Below, piece after piece: positions 18,104 through 26,679 of a stretch of 64,000 bases of DNA. Location of the stretch: assembly GCF_016650815.1 (NCBI RefSeq), contig NZ_JAEKEZ010000038.1, positions 1-64,000 of the forward strand. Reading direction: 5' to 3'. Source of the stretch: Pseudomonas sp. TH31 (GTDB lineage: Bacteria; Pseudomonadota; Gammaproteobacteria; Pseudomonadales; Pseudomonadaceae). A model generated the notes under the pieces. That model was not told where the DNA came from. It made no database searches and saw only the letters and a list, made by a program, of their open reading frames with translations. The position numbers were made by a program, and so were the translations under genes. Every line of letters begins with the position of its first letter. Within the stretch, counting starts at the first letter, position 1.

Positions 18104-18871
18104 GTGGAGGCGTTGCTGAAGGAGTTGCCGGTGCACCAAGGGCTGGCGCGGGTGTTTGGCGCGTTGGGCCACGACGGTTTCTGGCGGGCGCTGGTGGATA
18201 CCTTGCGGTTGCTGGTGCCCCTGGATAACGCCTTGGTCGCGGTGATGCGGGCGGGGCGGGTGCCACGGTTGCTGATCGATTTCGACTCCCGCGCCAGCGC
18301 GCATGAGGAGGAAGAACTGGCTGACTACAGCGCCGGCATGTACCTGCTCGATCCCTTCTATCAGGCAGCTTGCGCCGGAATAACTGACGGTTTGCACAGC
18401 CTCGATTCCTTGGCCCCGGACCAGTTTCAACAGAGCGAGTACTACCTGAGCTACTTCCGCACGGTGGTGGGTGGTGACGAGTTGCAGTTCATGATCAATG
18501 TCGACGGCGCTGTACTCGGCTTATCGCTGGGACGCTCGACGCGTTTCACCCTGGAGGAACAGGGGCGTCTGCTGAGTGTTCGCGACTGGGTGCTGGCGGC
18601 GATGAGCCGACACCTGCAACTCGTGCCCCCGGAGGGGCCGACGGCGGTGGCCGGGGATCTGGCGACCTTGCTGGATCGCTTCGGCGCACGCTTGACCGCG
18701 CGGGAAGTCGAGACCGCTCGGCTGATTCTTCAGGGTTTCTCCAGCAAAGCCATCGCCCAGCAACTGAGCATCTCCGTGGAAACGGTGAAGGTGCATCGGC
18801 GCAACCTTTACCACAAGCTCAATGTCAGCGGTCATGGCGAGTTGTTTGCGCTGGTGTTGCAGCCGCTTTAA
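18104..18871 (+). CDS. LuxR family transcriptional regulator
   Basis: The 255-residue protein has a C-terminal LuxR helix-turn-helix (LTAREVETARLILQGFSSKA, then ISVETVKVHRRNLYHKLNV). The N-terminal 180 residues form an unassigned sensor region without recognisable acyl-homoserine-lactone residues or a phospho-acceptor. The start is a GTG at 18104 preceded by AGGGG. Divergence from the polyamine-type binding protein gene suggests that the gene and its peptidase neighbour are targets. The TAA stop (18869-18871) overlaps the tail of a REP copy. Confidence 0.85.
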   Translation: MEALLKELPVHQGLARVFGALGHDGFWRALVDTLRLLVPLDNALVAVMRAGRVPRLLIDFDSRASAHEEEELADYSAGMYLLDPFYQAACAGITDGLHSLDSLAPDQFQQSEYYLSYFRTVVGGDELQFMINVDGAVLGLSLGRSTRFTLEEQGRLLSVRDWVLAAMSRHLQLVPPEGPTAVAGDLATLLDRFGARLTAREVETARLILQGFSSKAIAQQLSISVETVKVHRRNLYHKLNVSGHGELFALVLQPL

Positions 18872-18959
18872 AAGATCGCAGGCTTCGCCAGCTCCCACAG
18901 GATCGAGTTTTCACACGGACAACGTAGGAGCTGCCGAAGGCTGCGATCTTTTGATCTTC
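18870..18959. repeat. Inverted REP pair, GTAGGAG family
   Basis: A degenerate inverted copy (AAAAGATCGCAGGCTTCGCC) starts on the stop codon of the LuxR gene. A forward copy at 18925-18959 follows and abuts the stop of the convergent methyltransferase gene. Confidence 0.85.
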
Positions 18960-18961
18960 AG

Positions 18962-19900
18962 CTAATCCTGCCGAAACACCAACGCCTTCAACCCGCACTC
19001 AACATCGGCATCGGGAAACTCCGGCGGGTTTTCCAGTCGTTGTTCGAAACGCAGGCTCGGCGCCTCGCGGGTGACGCCGTCGATCAGGAAGTCCGGGCCA
19101 AACGCCGGATCGTTCATGCAAGCCAGCACCGTGCCCTCGGGCGTGAGCAGTTCCGGCAACCGGCGCAATACTCGCTGATAGTCCTTGGTCAGCAGAAAGC
19201 TGCCTTTCTGGAAGGACGGCGGGTCGATGATCACCAGATCGTACGGCCCTTTGCCGATCACTTTGCCCCAGGACTTGAACAGGTCGTGGCCAAGGAAGGT
19301 CACCTTGCTCAAGTCGTGGCCGTTGAGCCGGTGATTGTCGCGGCCACGGCTCAGGGCCGAGCTGGACATATCCAGATTGACCACATGCGCCGCGCCACCC
19401 TCGATGGCCGCCACCGAAAACCCGCAGGTGTAGGCGAACAGGTTCAACACCCGCTTGCCGTCGGCATTGGCCCGGACCCAATCGCGGCCGTAGCGCATGT
19501 CGAGGAACAGCCCGGCATTCTGCTTGCGGCCCAGGTCCACCCGGTAATGCAGGCCGCCCTCGGTGATGGTCATTTCCTCGAGCGCATCGCCGAGCAGCCA
19601 TTCGGTGGTGCTTTGCAGCAGGTAGCGGTGTTGCAGCAACAGCGTGTGCGCGCCGGACTGCTGCCACTCGGCTGACTGGGTGATACCCAGCAGCAACAGC
19701 TTCAAGTCTTCCAGTTGTTGCGGTTCCGGCTCTTTGAACAGCGACACCAGCACCACGCCTTGCAACCAATCGACGGTCAATTGCTCCAGACCCGGCCAGC
19801 AGCGGCCGCGCCCGTGGAACAGGCGGCGGGTTTCTGCCGGGGCGCTGGCCAGGGCGGTCAGCAAGTGAGTGTGCAGGGTGGTGAGGGCGTCTGGGTTCAT
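18962..19900 (-). CDS. Class I SAM-dependent methyltransferase, RlmI-like
   Basis: The 312-residue protein has the RlmI-type Rossmann methyltransferase core: GLFLDMRYGRDWVR, VLNLFAYTCGFSVAAIEGGA (SAM-binding motif I), VNLDMSSSALSRGRDNHRLN, and the catalytic-type DPPSFQKG motif. Such enzymes methylate rRNA or related nucleic acids. The PUA domain of RlmI itself is absent; instead a 120-residue N-terminal region (GRGRCWPGLEQLTVDWLQGV) precedes the core. The exact target base cannot be named. Confidence 0.83.
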   Translation of the reverse strand: MNPDALTTLHTHLLTALASAPAETRRLFHGRGRCWPGLEQLTVDWLQGVVLVSLFKEPEPQQLEDLKLLLLGITQSAEWQQSGAHTLLLQHRYLLQSTTEWLLGDALEEMTITEGGLHYRVDLGRKQNAGLFLDMRYGRDWVRANADGKRVLNLFAYTCGFSVAAIEGGAAHVVNLDMSSSALSRGRDNHRLNGHDLSKVTFLGHDLFKSWGKVIGKGPYDLVIIDPPSFQKGSFLLTKDYQRVLRRLPELLTPEGTVLACMNDPAFGPDFLIDGVTREAPSLRFEQRLENPPEFPDADVECGLKALVFRQD

Positions 19901-20058
19901 CGGGCAGGGTCGGCAATTTAAGTGGGCGGCATTTTAACCACAATTGCGCCTCAGGCACGTCCGCAGAGTTATCACGATTAATTTAACTTTACGTGAGGAT
20001 TTGGCGAACAGTCGGCTCCCATACTTGGCCCCATCGAACAACAAACAAGGAGCCGGAC

Positions 20059-20676
20059 ATGTCGCAGCCAACTGCTTCACCCAAGGCCAGCCATCCACGC
20101 TGGCTGCGCCTGACCCATTGGCTCAACGCCCTGGCGGTCGTGGTCATGATCGCCAGCGGCTGGCGCATCTATAACGCCTCGCCGCTCTACGATTTCAGCT
20201 TCCCGGCATCGCTCACCCTCGGCGGCTGGCTCGGTGGCGCCCTGCAATGGCACTTCGCGGCGATGTGGTTCCTTGCCGTCAACGGCCTCATCTACCTGAT
20301 CGTCAACATGGCCAGTGGTCGTCTGTTCAAACGGTTTCTCCCGGTGTCGCCCAAAGGCGTGCTGCATGACCTCTGGGCCGCGCTGAGAGGGCGGCTGGGG
20401 CACGCCGACCCGAGTCATTACAACCAGGTCCAGCGCTTTGCCTACCTGTTCGTCATGCTCGACATCACCATGATGGTGGTCTCCGGGCTGGTGCTCTGGA
20501 AGTCGGTGCAGTTCCCGCTGTTGCGTGGGTTGCTGGGCGGTTACGAAGGGGCGCGGCAGGTGCACTTCATTGCGATGTCGCTGCTGGTGGCCTTCATCGT
20601 GGTGCACCTGGTGATGGTGCTGCTGGTGCCCAAAACGTTGTGGTACATGATCGTTGGCCGCAAGGAGTCCGTATGA
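20059..20676 (+). CDS. Cytochrome b561-type membrane subunit
   Basis: The 205-residue membrane protein has four or five hydrophobic segments and the His residues expected of a di-haem b-type cytochrome (RLTHWLNALAVVVMIASGWR, LQWHFAAMWFLAVNGL, RQVHFIAMSLLVAFIVVHLV). It probably passes electrons between quinone and the periplasmic molybdoenzyme encoded by the next gene, which overlaps it by four bases (ATGA). AAGGAG precedes the ATG at 20059; the frame is open upstream. This pair resembles the MsrPQ arrangement in logic, but the subunit is a cytochrome b561 type. Confidence 0.88.
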   Translation: MSQPTASPKASHPRWLRLTHWLNALAVVVMIASGWRIYNASPLYDFSFPASLTLGGWLGGALQWHFAAMWFLAVNGLIYLIVNMASGRLFKRFLPVSPKGVLHDLWAALRGRLGHADPSHYNQVQRFAYLFVMLDITMMVVSGLVLWKSVQFPLLRGLLGGYEGARQVHFIAMSLLVAFIVVHLVMVLLVPKTLWYMIVGRKESV

Positions 20677-21452
20677 AAAAGCGCATCCAGGGACTCGACG
20701 AGTCGTCCATCCTGAGCGACGCCCGGAAAATCCTGGCCCCGCAAATCGAAGATCGCTCACGGCGCTCGTTCCTGATGCGCAGCCTGACCCTCGGCGGTGT
20801 GGCGATGTTGTCGGGCTGCAACATCACCGACAACGACAGCGTCGAAACCGCGTTGTCATCCATGTCCCGCTTCAACGACCGGGTGCAGGGCTGGCTGTTC
20901 AACCCCAACGCCATGGCGCCGACCTATGCCGAGTCGATGATCACCCGGCCGTTTCCGTTCAATGCCTTCTACGGCATCGACGAGGCGCCGACGGTCGAGG
21001 AGGAAAGCTATCGGCTGGAAGTCACCGGCATGGTCGCCGACAAGCGCAGCTGGAAGCTTGAGGAACTGCGCGCCATGGCCCAGACCGATCAGATCACCCG
21101 GCACATCTGCGTCGAAGGCTGGAGTGCGATTGGCCGCTGGGGCGGCGTGCGCTTCAGCGACTTTCTCAAGCGTGTTGGCGCTGACACCGATGCCAAATAC
21201 GTGGGCTTCAAATGCGCAGACGACTACTACACCAGCATCGACATGGCTACGGCGCTGCATGCGCAAACCCTGCTGGCGCTGACTTACGACGGCGCCGTGT
21301 TGCCACGCGAATACGGCTTCCCGATGAAGCTGCGGATGCCGACCAAGCTTGGCTACAAGAACCCCAAACATATCCAGGCGATTTTCGTCACGAACACCTA
21401 TCCCGGTGGCTACTGGGAAGACCAGGGCTACAACTGGTTTGGTGGCAGTTGA
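20673..21452 (+). CDS. Tat-exported molybdopterin-dependent oxidoreductase
   Basis: The 259-residue protein belongs to the sulfite-oxidase/MsrP type. Near residues 30-50 a twin-arginine motif (RRSFLMRSLTLGG) is followed by a lipobox-like LSGC, suggesting a Tat-exported lipoprotein or membrane-anchored enzyme. The Mo-ligating Cys is in RHICVEGWSAIGRWGGV, and the C-terminal part has MKLRMPTKLGYKNPKH. Start ATG 20673 overlaps the cytochrome gene by four bases, so the two are translationally coupled and probably form one redox complex. The substrate, such as sulfite or a sulfoxide, is not settled by sequence. Confidence 0.9.
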   Translation: MKKRIQGLDESSILSDARKILAPQIEDRSRRSFLMRSLTLGGVAMLSGCNITDNDSVETALSSMSRFNDRVQGWLFNPNAMAPTYAESMITRPFPFNAFYGIDEAPTVEEESYRLEVTGMVADKRSWKLEELRAMAQTDQITRHICVEGWSAIGRWGGVRFSDFLKRVGADTDAKYVGFKCADDYYTSIDMATALHAQTLLALTYDGAVLPREYGFPMKLRMPTKLGYKNPKHIQAIFVTNTYPGGYWEDQGYNWFGGS

Positions 21453-21527
21453 CGAACGCTGGAAAAACGACACCGCGCAGCACGCGCTGCGTTCATTCGC
21501 AACCTGAGCTCTAAAAGGAACTACACC

Positions 21528-21824
21528 ATGAAGAAGTTAGCCACCGCCGCACTGTCGCTGTTCTTGGCCATGGGCGTCGCCAGCGTGTACGCCGCCGACA
21601 CCATGAGCAACGACAGCATGAGCAAGGACTCGATGTCCAAAGATGCCATGTCCAAAGACAGCATGAAGAAAGACACGATGAAAAAGGACTCCATGGCCAA
21701 GGACACGATGAAGAAAGACAGCATGTCCAAAGATGCAATGAAGAAAGACGCGATGTCCAAGGACAGCATGAGCAAAGACGCGATGTCCAAAGATGCGATG
21801 AAAAAAGACGCCATGTCGCAGTAA
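21528..21824 (+). CDS. Pentapeptide MXKDX repeat protein
   Basis: The 98-residue protein has a signal peptide (MKKLATAALSLFLAMGVASV, cut after YAA) followed by about 14 near-perfect MSKDS/MKKDA five-residue repeats. This matches the penta-MXKDX family of small exported proteins of unknown function, rich in Met, Lys and Asp. The Met content suggests metal binding or oxidant scavenging, which is inference. AAAAGGAAC precedes the ATG. It follows the molybdoenzyme gene by 75 bp and may be co-transcribed; a link to methionine redox chemistry would be attractive but is unproven. Confidence 0.88.
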   Translation: MKKLATAALSLFLAMGVASVYAADTMSNDSMSKDSMSKDAMSKDSMKKDTMKKDSMAKDTMKKDSMSKDAMKKDAMSKDSMSKDAMSKDAMKKDAMSQ

Positions 21825-21846
21825 TCCAACACACCGCAATCCCCCT

Positions 21847-21934
21847 GTGGGAGCGAGCCTGCTCGCGAAGGCATCAGTTCAGTCGACCTCAACGTTGCCT
21901 GACACGACGCTATCGCGAGCAGGCTCGCTCCCAC
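21847..21934. repeat. REPIN, GTGGGAG family
   Basis: An inverted pair of GTGGGAGCGAGCCTGCTCGC copies lies behind the MXKDX gene and before the GMC remnant. Confidence 0.92.
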
Positions 21935-21992
21935 AGGTTTTTTCTACAGGATGCAAAGGGTATTACCAGAACTCATACCCCCATGATTTTTA

Positions 21993-22247
21993 ATGGTTAC
22001 AGCCCCGCCAGCCCCCAGTGTTAAAAAATCGCAAACCAGCGGTTCGATCTATCACCTGTGCGGTTCGTGTGCGATGGGTGCGGATGAACAGAAATCGGTG
22101 GTCGACAAGCGGCTTAAAGTGCATGGGATCGACGGTTTACGCATCGTTGATGCATCGATTTTTCCCAACGTGACGAGCGGTAATACCCACGCCGCAGTGC
22201 TGATGGTGGCGCAGAAGGGCGCCGATCTGATCCTGCAGGACGCCTGA
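21993..22247 (+). pseudogene. C-terminal remnant of a GMC oxidoreductase
   Basis: Only about the last 75 residues of a GMC (choline dehydrogenase-like) flavoenzyme remain, from SGSIYHLCGSCAMGADEQKS through the family segment GLRIVDASIFPNVTSGNTHA to a normal C-terminus. The FAD-binding N-terminal 450 residues are absent and no start codon with a ribosome site is visible. Homology appears to stop abruptly near 22020, downstream of a REPIN. This points to a deletion that removed most of the gene rather than a frameshift. Confidence 0.85.
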
Positions 22248-22360
22248 TTTCTTCACCTGACTGTATCAAAAATGAATTTCCGCCAACCCCGTTGCTCATA
22301 CCTGATAGGTGGCGGATTTAAACTGCGAAATTATGGGTGCAATCAGGGAGTGGTCAGGTC

Positions 22361-22768
22361 ATGAGTCCAATATCAAAGACGGGCGAGTCGCTTTCCGACG
22401 GCTTGATTCTGGTGGTGGAGGATGACCCGCTGATTCTGGAGTTTCTGTGCGAAATTCTTCAGGAAGAAGGCTTCGTCGTGCAGCCGCACACCAGCGCGGA
22501 TGCGGCAGCGCAGTTCCTGGAACAGCACGCGGGCGAGGTCAAATTGTTGCTGACGGACATCACCATGCCCGGCAAGCGCAACGGTGCGGACCTGGCCAAT
22601 GAGTTCGGTGATCGCTGGCCGGACAAGCCGATCATGATCATGTCTGGCTTCGAAACGCCGCAAAGCGCCGGGGTGCGGCATGAGGTTTCGTTCATCAAGA
22701 AGCCTTGGGCGCTGGGGCAGTTGCTCGATTGCGTGGAAGGGGCTCTGAAATCCCATCGGTCCCTGTAG
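22361..22768 (+). CDS. Single-domain response regulator (receiver only)
   Basis: The 135-residue protein is one CheY-like receiver domain: acidic pair D21/D22 (VVEDDP), phospho-acceptor D66 (LLTDITMPG), and Lys114 in IKKPW. There is no output domain, so it must act through protein contacts, as in phosphorelays or kinase feedback. ATG 22361 follows CAGGGAGTGG. No kinase gene adjoins it. The TAG stop is supplied by the first bases of the following REP. Confidence 0.9.
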   Translation: MSPISKTGESLSDGLILVVEDDPLILEFLCEILQEEGFVVQPHTSADAAAQFLEQHAGEVKLLLTDITMPGKRNGADLANEFGDRWPDKPIMIMSGFETPQSAGVRHEVSFIKKPWALGQLLDCVEGALKSHRSL

Positions 22769-22901
22769 GAGCTGCCGAAGGCTCGGGCCGCGTTCGGACG
22801 ATCTTTTGCTCTTGCTATTCGTCGGTCATGCCATCGCTAAAAGATCAAGATCAAGATCAAAAGATCGTCCGAACGCGGCCCGAGCCTTCGGCAGCTCCTA
22901 C
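22765..22901. repeat. REPIN, variant with CTCGGGCCGCGTTCGGACG insert
   Basis: An inverted pair of GTAGGAG REPs in which the core GCTGCGATC is replaced by a longer CTCGGGCCGCGTTCGGACGA segment. The same subtype recurs in 24447-24718 and, collapsed, at 30476-30518. Its head overlaps the stop codon of the receiver gene. Confidence 0.9.
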
Positions 22902-22965
22902 GTCGATCGTGACCGACCAGTGGTGTTACATTGCCCGCCCGGCCCTTGCGATAGGAAGCTGTCTT

Positions 22966-23634
22966 TTGCCTGCTAAAACATCCGTTTTCGATACGCCATA
23001 CCGCGCCTTTCTGTTCGACATGGACGGCACCGTTCTCAACTCCATCGCCGCCGCCGAGCGGATCTGGACAACCTGGGCCGTGCGCCATGGTCTTGATGTC
23101 CAGACCTTCCTGCCGACCATCCACGGCGCTCGCGCTATCGATACCGTTAATCGTCAGGCTCTGCCGGGGCTGGATGCCGAGGCTGAAGCCGCCTGGATTA
23201 CCGAGGCGGAAATCGAGGATGTGGAAGGGATTGTCGAGGTCGCGGGGGCGGCGGGTTTTCTGAAGTCGCTGCCGGCTGACCGCTGGGCGATTGTCACCTC
23301 GGCGCCGAGGGCGTTGGCGTTGCGGCGGATGGCGGCGGCGGGGATTCCCGAGCCGGGTGTGATGGTCACGGCCGAAGATGTGAAGGCGGGTAAACCTGAT
23401 CCTGCCGGCTATCGACTGGCGGCTCAGCGGTTGGGTTTTGAGGTGACTGAGTGCCTGATCTTTGAAGATGCCACGGTGGGGATACAAGCGGCCGAAGCGG
23501 CGGGTTCTGATCTGGTCGTTATCACGTCGACTCATGATCACCCGATTCAGACCTCACACGCGACACTGGCTGACTACACATCGGCCGAAGTCCGTACTAA
23601 CGCGGATGGCCGGATCCAACTGCACTCTATCTAA
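22966..23634 (+). CDS. HAD family hydrolase (sugar-phosphatase type)
   Basis: The 222-residue protein has haloacid dehalogenase motif I FLFDMDGTVLNS, motif II in VTSAPRALALRR, the motif III Lys in VKAGKPDPAGYRLAAQRLG, and the motif IV acids in CLIFEDATVGIQAAEAAG. The cap between motifs I and II puts it with beta-phosphoglucomutase/phosphatase-like members. A TTG at 22966 is the likely start because AGGAAG lies about eight bases upstream and it gives normal length; no suitable ATG exists. It probably dephosphorylates a small sugar phosphate. Confidence 0.88.
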   Translation: MPAKTSVFDTPYRAFLFDMDGTVLNSIAAAERIWTTWAVRHGLDVQTFLPTIHGARAIDTVNRQALPGLDAEAEAAWITEAEIEDVEGIVEVAGAAGFLKSLPADRWAIVTSAPRALALRRMAAAGIPEPGVMVTAEDVKAGKPDPAGYRLAAQRLGFEVTECLIFEDATVGIQAAEAAGSDLVVITSTHDHPIQTSHATLADYTSAEVRTNADGRIQLHSI

Positions 23635-23650
23635 TCGAACATAACCCCCC

Positions 23651-23740
23651 GTAGGAGCAAAGCTTGCTCGCGAAGGCGTAGCGTCAGTCAGCATTGATAG
23701 TGGCTGACCCACCGCCTTCGCGAGCAAGCTTTGCTCCTAC
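23651..23740. repeat. REPIN, GTAGGAGCAAAGCTTGCTCG variant
   Basis: An inverted pair of the mixed REP subtype lies between the convergent HAD and ICMT-like genes and may protect both transcripts' ends. Confidence 0.9.
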
Positions 23741-23755
23741 AGGAACCGGTGTCAG

Positions 23756-24415
23756 TCAGTAGACCCCGGGGATCAGCCGCCAACTCCTGCCGCAATAAAC
23801 CTCATATTCCCAACCAAACTGCGCCCGCAGCAGCGCCTCTTCGGCGTTGATCCTTGCGATCAGCGGGATCAGGGTCAGCGCTGCCAGCACCAGGCCAACC
23901 CCCGAACGAAACGCCAGCGCCCAGCCAATGGCAATGACCATTAGCCCGAGGTAACTGGGGTTGCGCAAATTTCGGTAGATGCCGTCGGTCACCAGGGTGT
24001 GTCCCGGCTGAATCGCGACCAATCCGCTGAAACGCTTGCCCAGCACAAACACCGGCCACAGCCGCAGCGCACCGCCGAGGATGAACAGCAGTGCACCGAG
24101 CCAGCGCACACCCTCGCCACCAAAGGTCCAGAAGTCGATGCGATCGGTGTAGGCCGGCAGAAACCCGCTCAACACGCCAATGACCCCGAACGCCCAGATA
24201 ACCCAGCGATTGGCCCGATCCTCCCGCTCGCCAGAACTCAAATTGACCTCGGTAAACAGCGACGCGACGGCCATCACCAGCGTCGCCAACGCCACCACCA
24301 CCAGCGCCCCATGGGAAAAGTACGCCGCAAACCCGCCCAACCCCCACACCGCGAGGCCAATGTAGGCGAGGGTAGAAACAACGGCGAAAAACGCCAGTGT
24401 GGGCGAGATTTTCAT
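23756..24415 (-). CDS. Isoprenylcysteine methyltransferase-like membrane protein
   Basis: The 219-residue protein has about five membrane segments and the C-terminal ICMT/PEMT-type motif GLVAIQPGHTLVTDGIYRNL followed by RNPSYLGLM and EEALLRAQFG. That region binds SAM in relatives. Bacterial members methylate lipids or unknown small molecules, so the substrate is open. GGAGG precedes the ATG at 24415, which decides the start; the open frame upstream is only translated REP sequence. Confidence 0.85.
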   Translation of the reverse strand: MKISPTLAFFAVVSTLAYIGLAVWGLGGFAAYFSHGALVVVALATLVMAVASLFTEVNLSSGEREDRANRWVIWAFGVIGVLSGFLPAYTDRIDFWTFGGEGVRWLGALLFILGGALRLWPVFVLGKRFSGLVAIQPGHTLVTDGIYRNLRNPSYLGLMVIAIGWALAFRSGVGLVLAALTLIPLIARINAEEALLRAQFGWEYEVYCGRSWRLIPGVY

Positions 24416-24446
24416 GGCGACCTCCAGAAGGTATACACACTTCAGT

Positions 24447-24718
24447 GTAGGAGCTGCCGCAGGCTCGGGCCGCGTTCGGACGATTCTTTGATCTTGCTTC
24501 CGCGAAGGCCTTGAAATCCCCCACCCCCTGTAGGAGCTGCCGCAGGCTGCGATCTTTTGATCTTGCTTTGAAGTCACCGAAGACCCATGTAGGAGCTGCC
24601 AAGGCTCGGGCCGCGCTCGGACGATCTTTTGATCTTGATCTTCGGCGTCCTCAAGGCTGCCAGAGAAGCAAGATCAAAGAATCGTCCGAACGCGGCCCGA
24701 GCCTGCGGCAGCTCCTAC
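24447..24718. repeat. Cluster of four REP copies of two subtypes
   Basis: Three forward REP heads (near 24447, 24530 and 24588) and one inverted head (ending 24718) fill the gap between two leftward genes. Copies with the GCTGCGATC core alternate with copies carrying the CTCGGGCCGCG insert. The inverted copy supplies the TAG stop codon of the GlxA-type gene. I see nothing else in this stretch. Confidence 0.9.
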
Positions 24719-25652
24719 GCCGACCGGGCGTTACGCCGGATAACCTGCGGCGGCTGTCCAAACGCCCGCAGGAATGCTTCGCGCATCCGCCGCCGATCGC
24801 TGAACCCGGTCTCTTCAGCAATCTGATCCAGCGTCAGCCGCCCCCGTTCCAGCATCTGCCGCGCCGCTTCCAGGCGCAGATTCTCGATGGCCTTGGCCGG
24901 CGACTGCCCGGTTTCCGCACGAAACGCCCGACTGAACTGCCGTGGGCTAAGCCGCGCCACGTCCGCCAATTGCTCCACCGACAGCGCCGAGGCCAGGTGT
25001 TCCCGGGCGTAGCCAAGCACGGTCTGGATGCGGTCGGATTTCGGCTCCAGTTCCAGCAACGCCGAATGCTGCGACTGACCGCCCGCGCGGCGGTGGTATA
25101 TCACCAGTTTCTGCGCCACGGCCCGGCCAGTTCGGCGCCGTGGTCCTTTTCGACCATCGCCAGCGCCAAGTCGATGCCGGCCGTCATGCCCGCCGAGGTC
25201 CAGATCGACCCGTCGACCACGAATATCCGGTCTTCCTCGACCTTGATCGACGGGAACCGTGCCTGCAGTTCCCGGGCATACGCCCAATGGGTGGTGGCGC
25301 GTCGACCGTCAAGCAATCCGGCCTGGGCCAATACAAACGCCCCGGAACAGATCGAAGCGGTGCGCCGTGCGGTGTTCACGCTGCCGCGCAAGTACGTCAG
25401 TAGCGCTGCGGGCGCCTGCTCGACGATGGAATCGCCGCCGACCACGATCACTGTGTCGAACACCCGCGCATCGAACGCTTCGGTGCCGACGCTCAATCCG
25501 CCAGAGGCGCGCAATGTGCGGCCATCCTCTGACAACACGCGGACTTCATACAGCACTTCGCCGGCACTGACGTTGGCGTACTCGAACACCGGCATCGCTG
25601 CCAGCGCCATCGACTGAAACCCCTCGAACACCACAAACGCCACGGAAGTCAT
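24715..25652 (-). CDS. GlxA family transcriptional regulator, one apparent frameshift
   Basis: The N-terminal DJ-1/PfpI-like domain (VAFVVFEGFQSMALAAMPVF, then ASICSGAFVLAQAGLL with the nucleophile-elbow Cys) and the AraC-type C-terminal domain (EQLADVARLSPRQFSRAF, IAEETGFSDRRRMREAFLRA) lie in two frames. Adding one G to GG at 25125-25126 gives GAELARAVAQKLVIYHRRAG and a 312-residue protein of normal GlxA length. Such regulators often control catabolism of betaines or amino compounds. The TAG stop overlaps a REP head. It is divergent from the SDR gene. Confidence 0.85.
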
Positions 25653-25776
25653 CGCTACGCCCTCAACAGGTTATGTCCTGAAAACGTACTTTAAAGGTCA
25701 TTTGAGACGAGCGTCAGCCCATTTATAACTATTCACACCCGGCGAACCTCTCGCCTCACTGTGAAGGACATCTGAA

Positions 25777-26568
25777 ATGGCACTCTCCTCCCAAGGCACC
25801 GCCCTGATCACTGGCGCTTCTTCGGGCATCGGCGCGGTCTACGCCGACCGTCTCGCCCGGCAAGGCTACGACCTGATTCTGGTCGCCCGCAGCCAAAGCA
25901 AATTGAACACCCTGGCCAACCACCTGAGCAATGAAACCGGCCGCGCGGTGGAAGTGGTCGCCGCCGACCTGAAAGACAAGTCCGACCTGTTGCGGGTCGA
26001 AACCCTCCTGCGCAGCGACGCCAGCATCACCGTGCTGGTCAACAACGCCGGGGTTGGCGGGGTCATGCCGCTGCTTGGCAGCCCGGTGGACGACATGGAA
26101 GACATGATCACCCTCAACGTCACTGCGCTGATGCGCCTGGCCTACGCGGCGGTGCCGGGTTTTGTCGCCCGAGGCGCCGGGACCGTGATCAACATCGCCT
26201 CAATCGTCGCCATCGGCCCGGAAATCCTCAACGGCGTATACGGCGGGACCAAGGCCTTTGTGCTCGGCCTGAGCCAATCCATGCACCACGAACTGGCCGA
26301 CAAGGGCATCCGCATCCAGGTCGTGCTGCCCGGCGCCACTGCCACCGATTTCTGGAGCGAGGCCGGCAACCCGGTGGAAAACCTGCCGCAGGAAATCGTG
26401 ATGTCGGCCCGGGACATGGTCGATGCCGCCCTGGCAGGGCTGGCGAAGGGTGAGGTGGTGACCATTCCGAGCCTGCACGAAGGCGAAAAATGGGACGCTT
26501 ACGAGGCCCAGCGGCAAACGCTGTCCGGGTTGTTCGGCCACTCGACGGCGGCACCGCGTTATCGTTGA
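25777..26568 (+). CDS. Short-chain dehydrogenase/reductase
   Basis: The 263-residue enzyme has the classical SDR set: TGASSGIG at residues 12-19, VLVNNAG, the catalytic Ser in NIASIVAIG and the YxxxK motif in YGGTK. It uses NAD(P)(H) to interconvert a carbonyl and an alcohol; substrate unknown. GAAGGAC precedes the ATG. The 124-bp divergent gap to the GlxA-type regulator suggests it could be a target of that regulator. Confidence 0.88.
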   Translation: MALSSQGTALITGASSGIGAVYADRLARQGYDLILVARSQSKLNTLANHLSNETGRAVEVVAADLKDKSDLLRVETLLRSDASITVLVNNAGVGGVMPLLGSPVDDMEDMITLNVTALMRLAYAAVPGFVARGAGTVINIASIVAIGPEILNGVYGGTKAFVLGLSQSMHHELADKGIRIQVVLPGATATDFWSEAGNPVENLPQEIVMSARDMVDAALAGLAKGEVVTIPSLHEGEKWDAYEAQRQTLSGLFGHSTAAPRYR

Positions 26569-26679
26569 AACGACAGGTGCGGGGCAGGGTGAACTAAGCT
26601 TGGATAAGCAACGTTCATCCGTTCGCCCCGGCTTGTTGAGGTATTTCGACGGAACCGGGGTGCCACAAGGAACCCCGCA

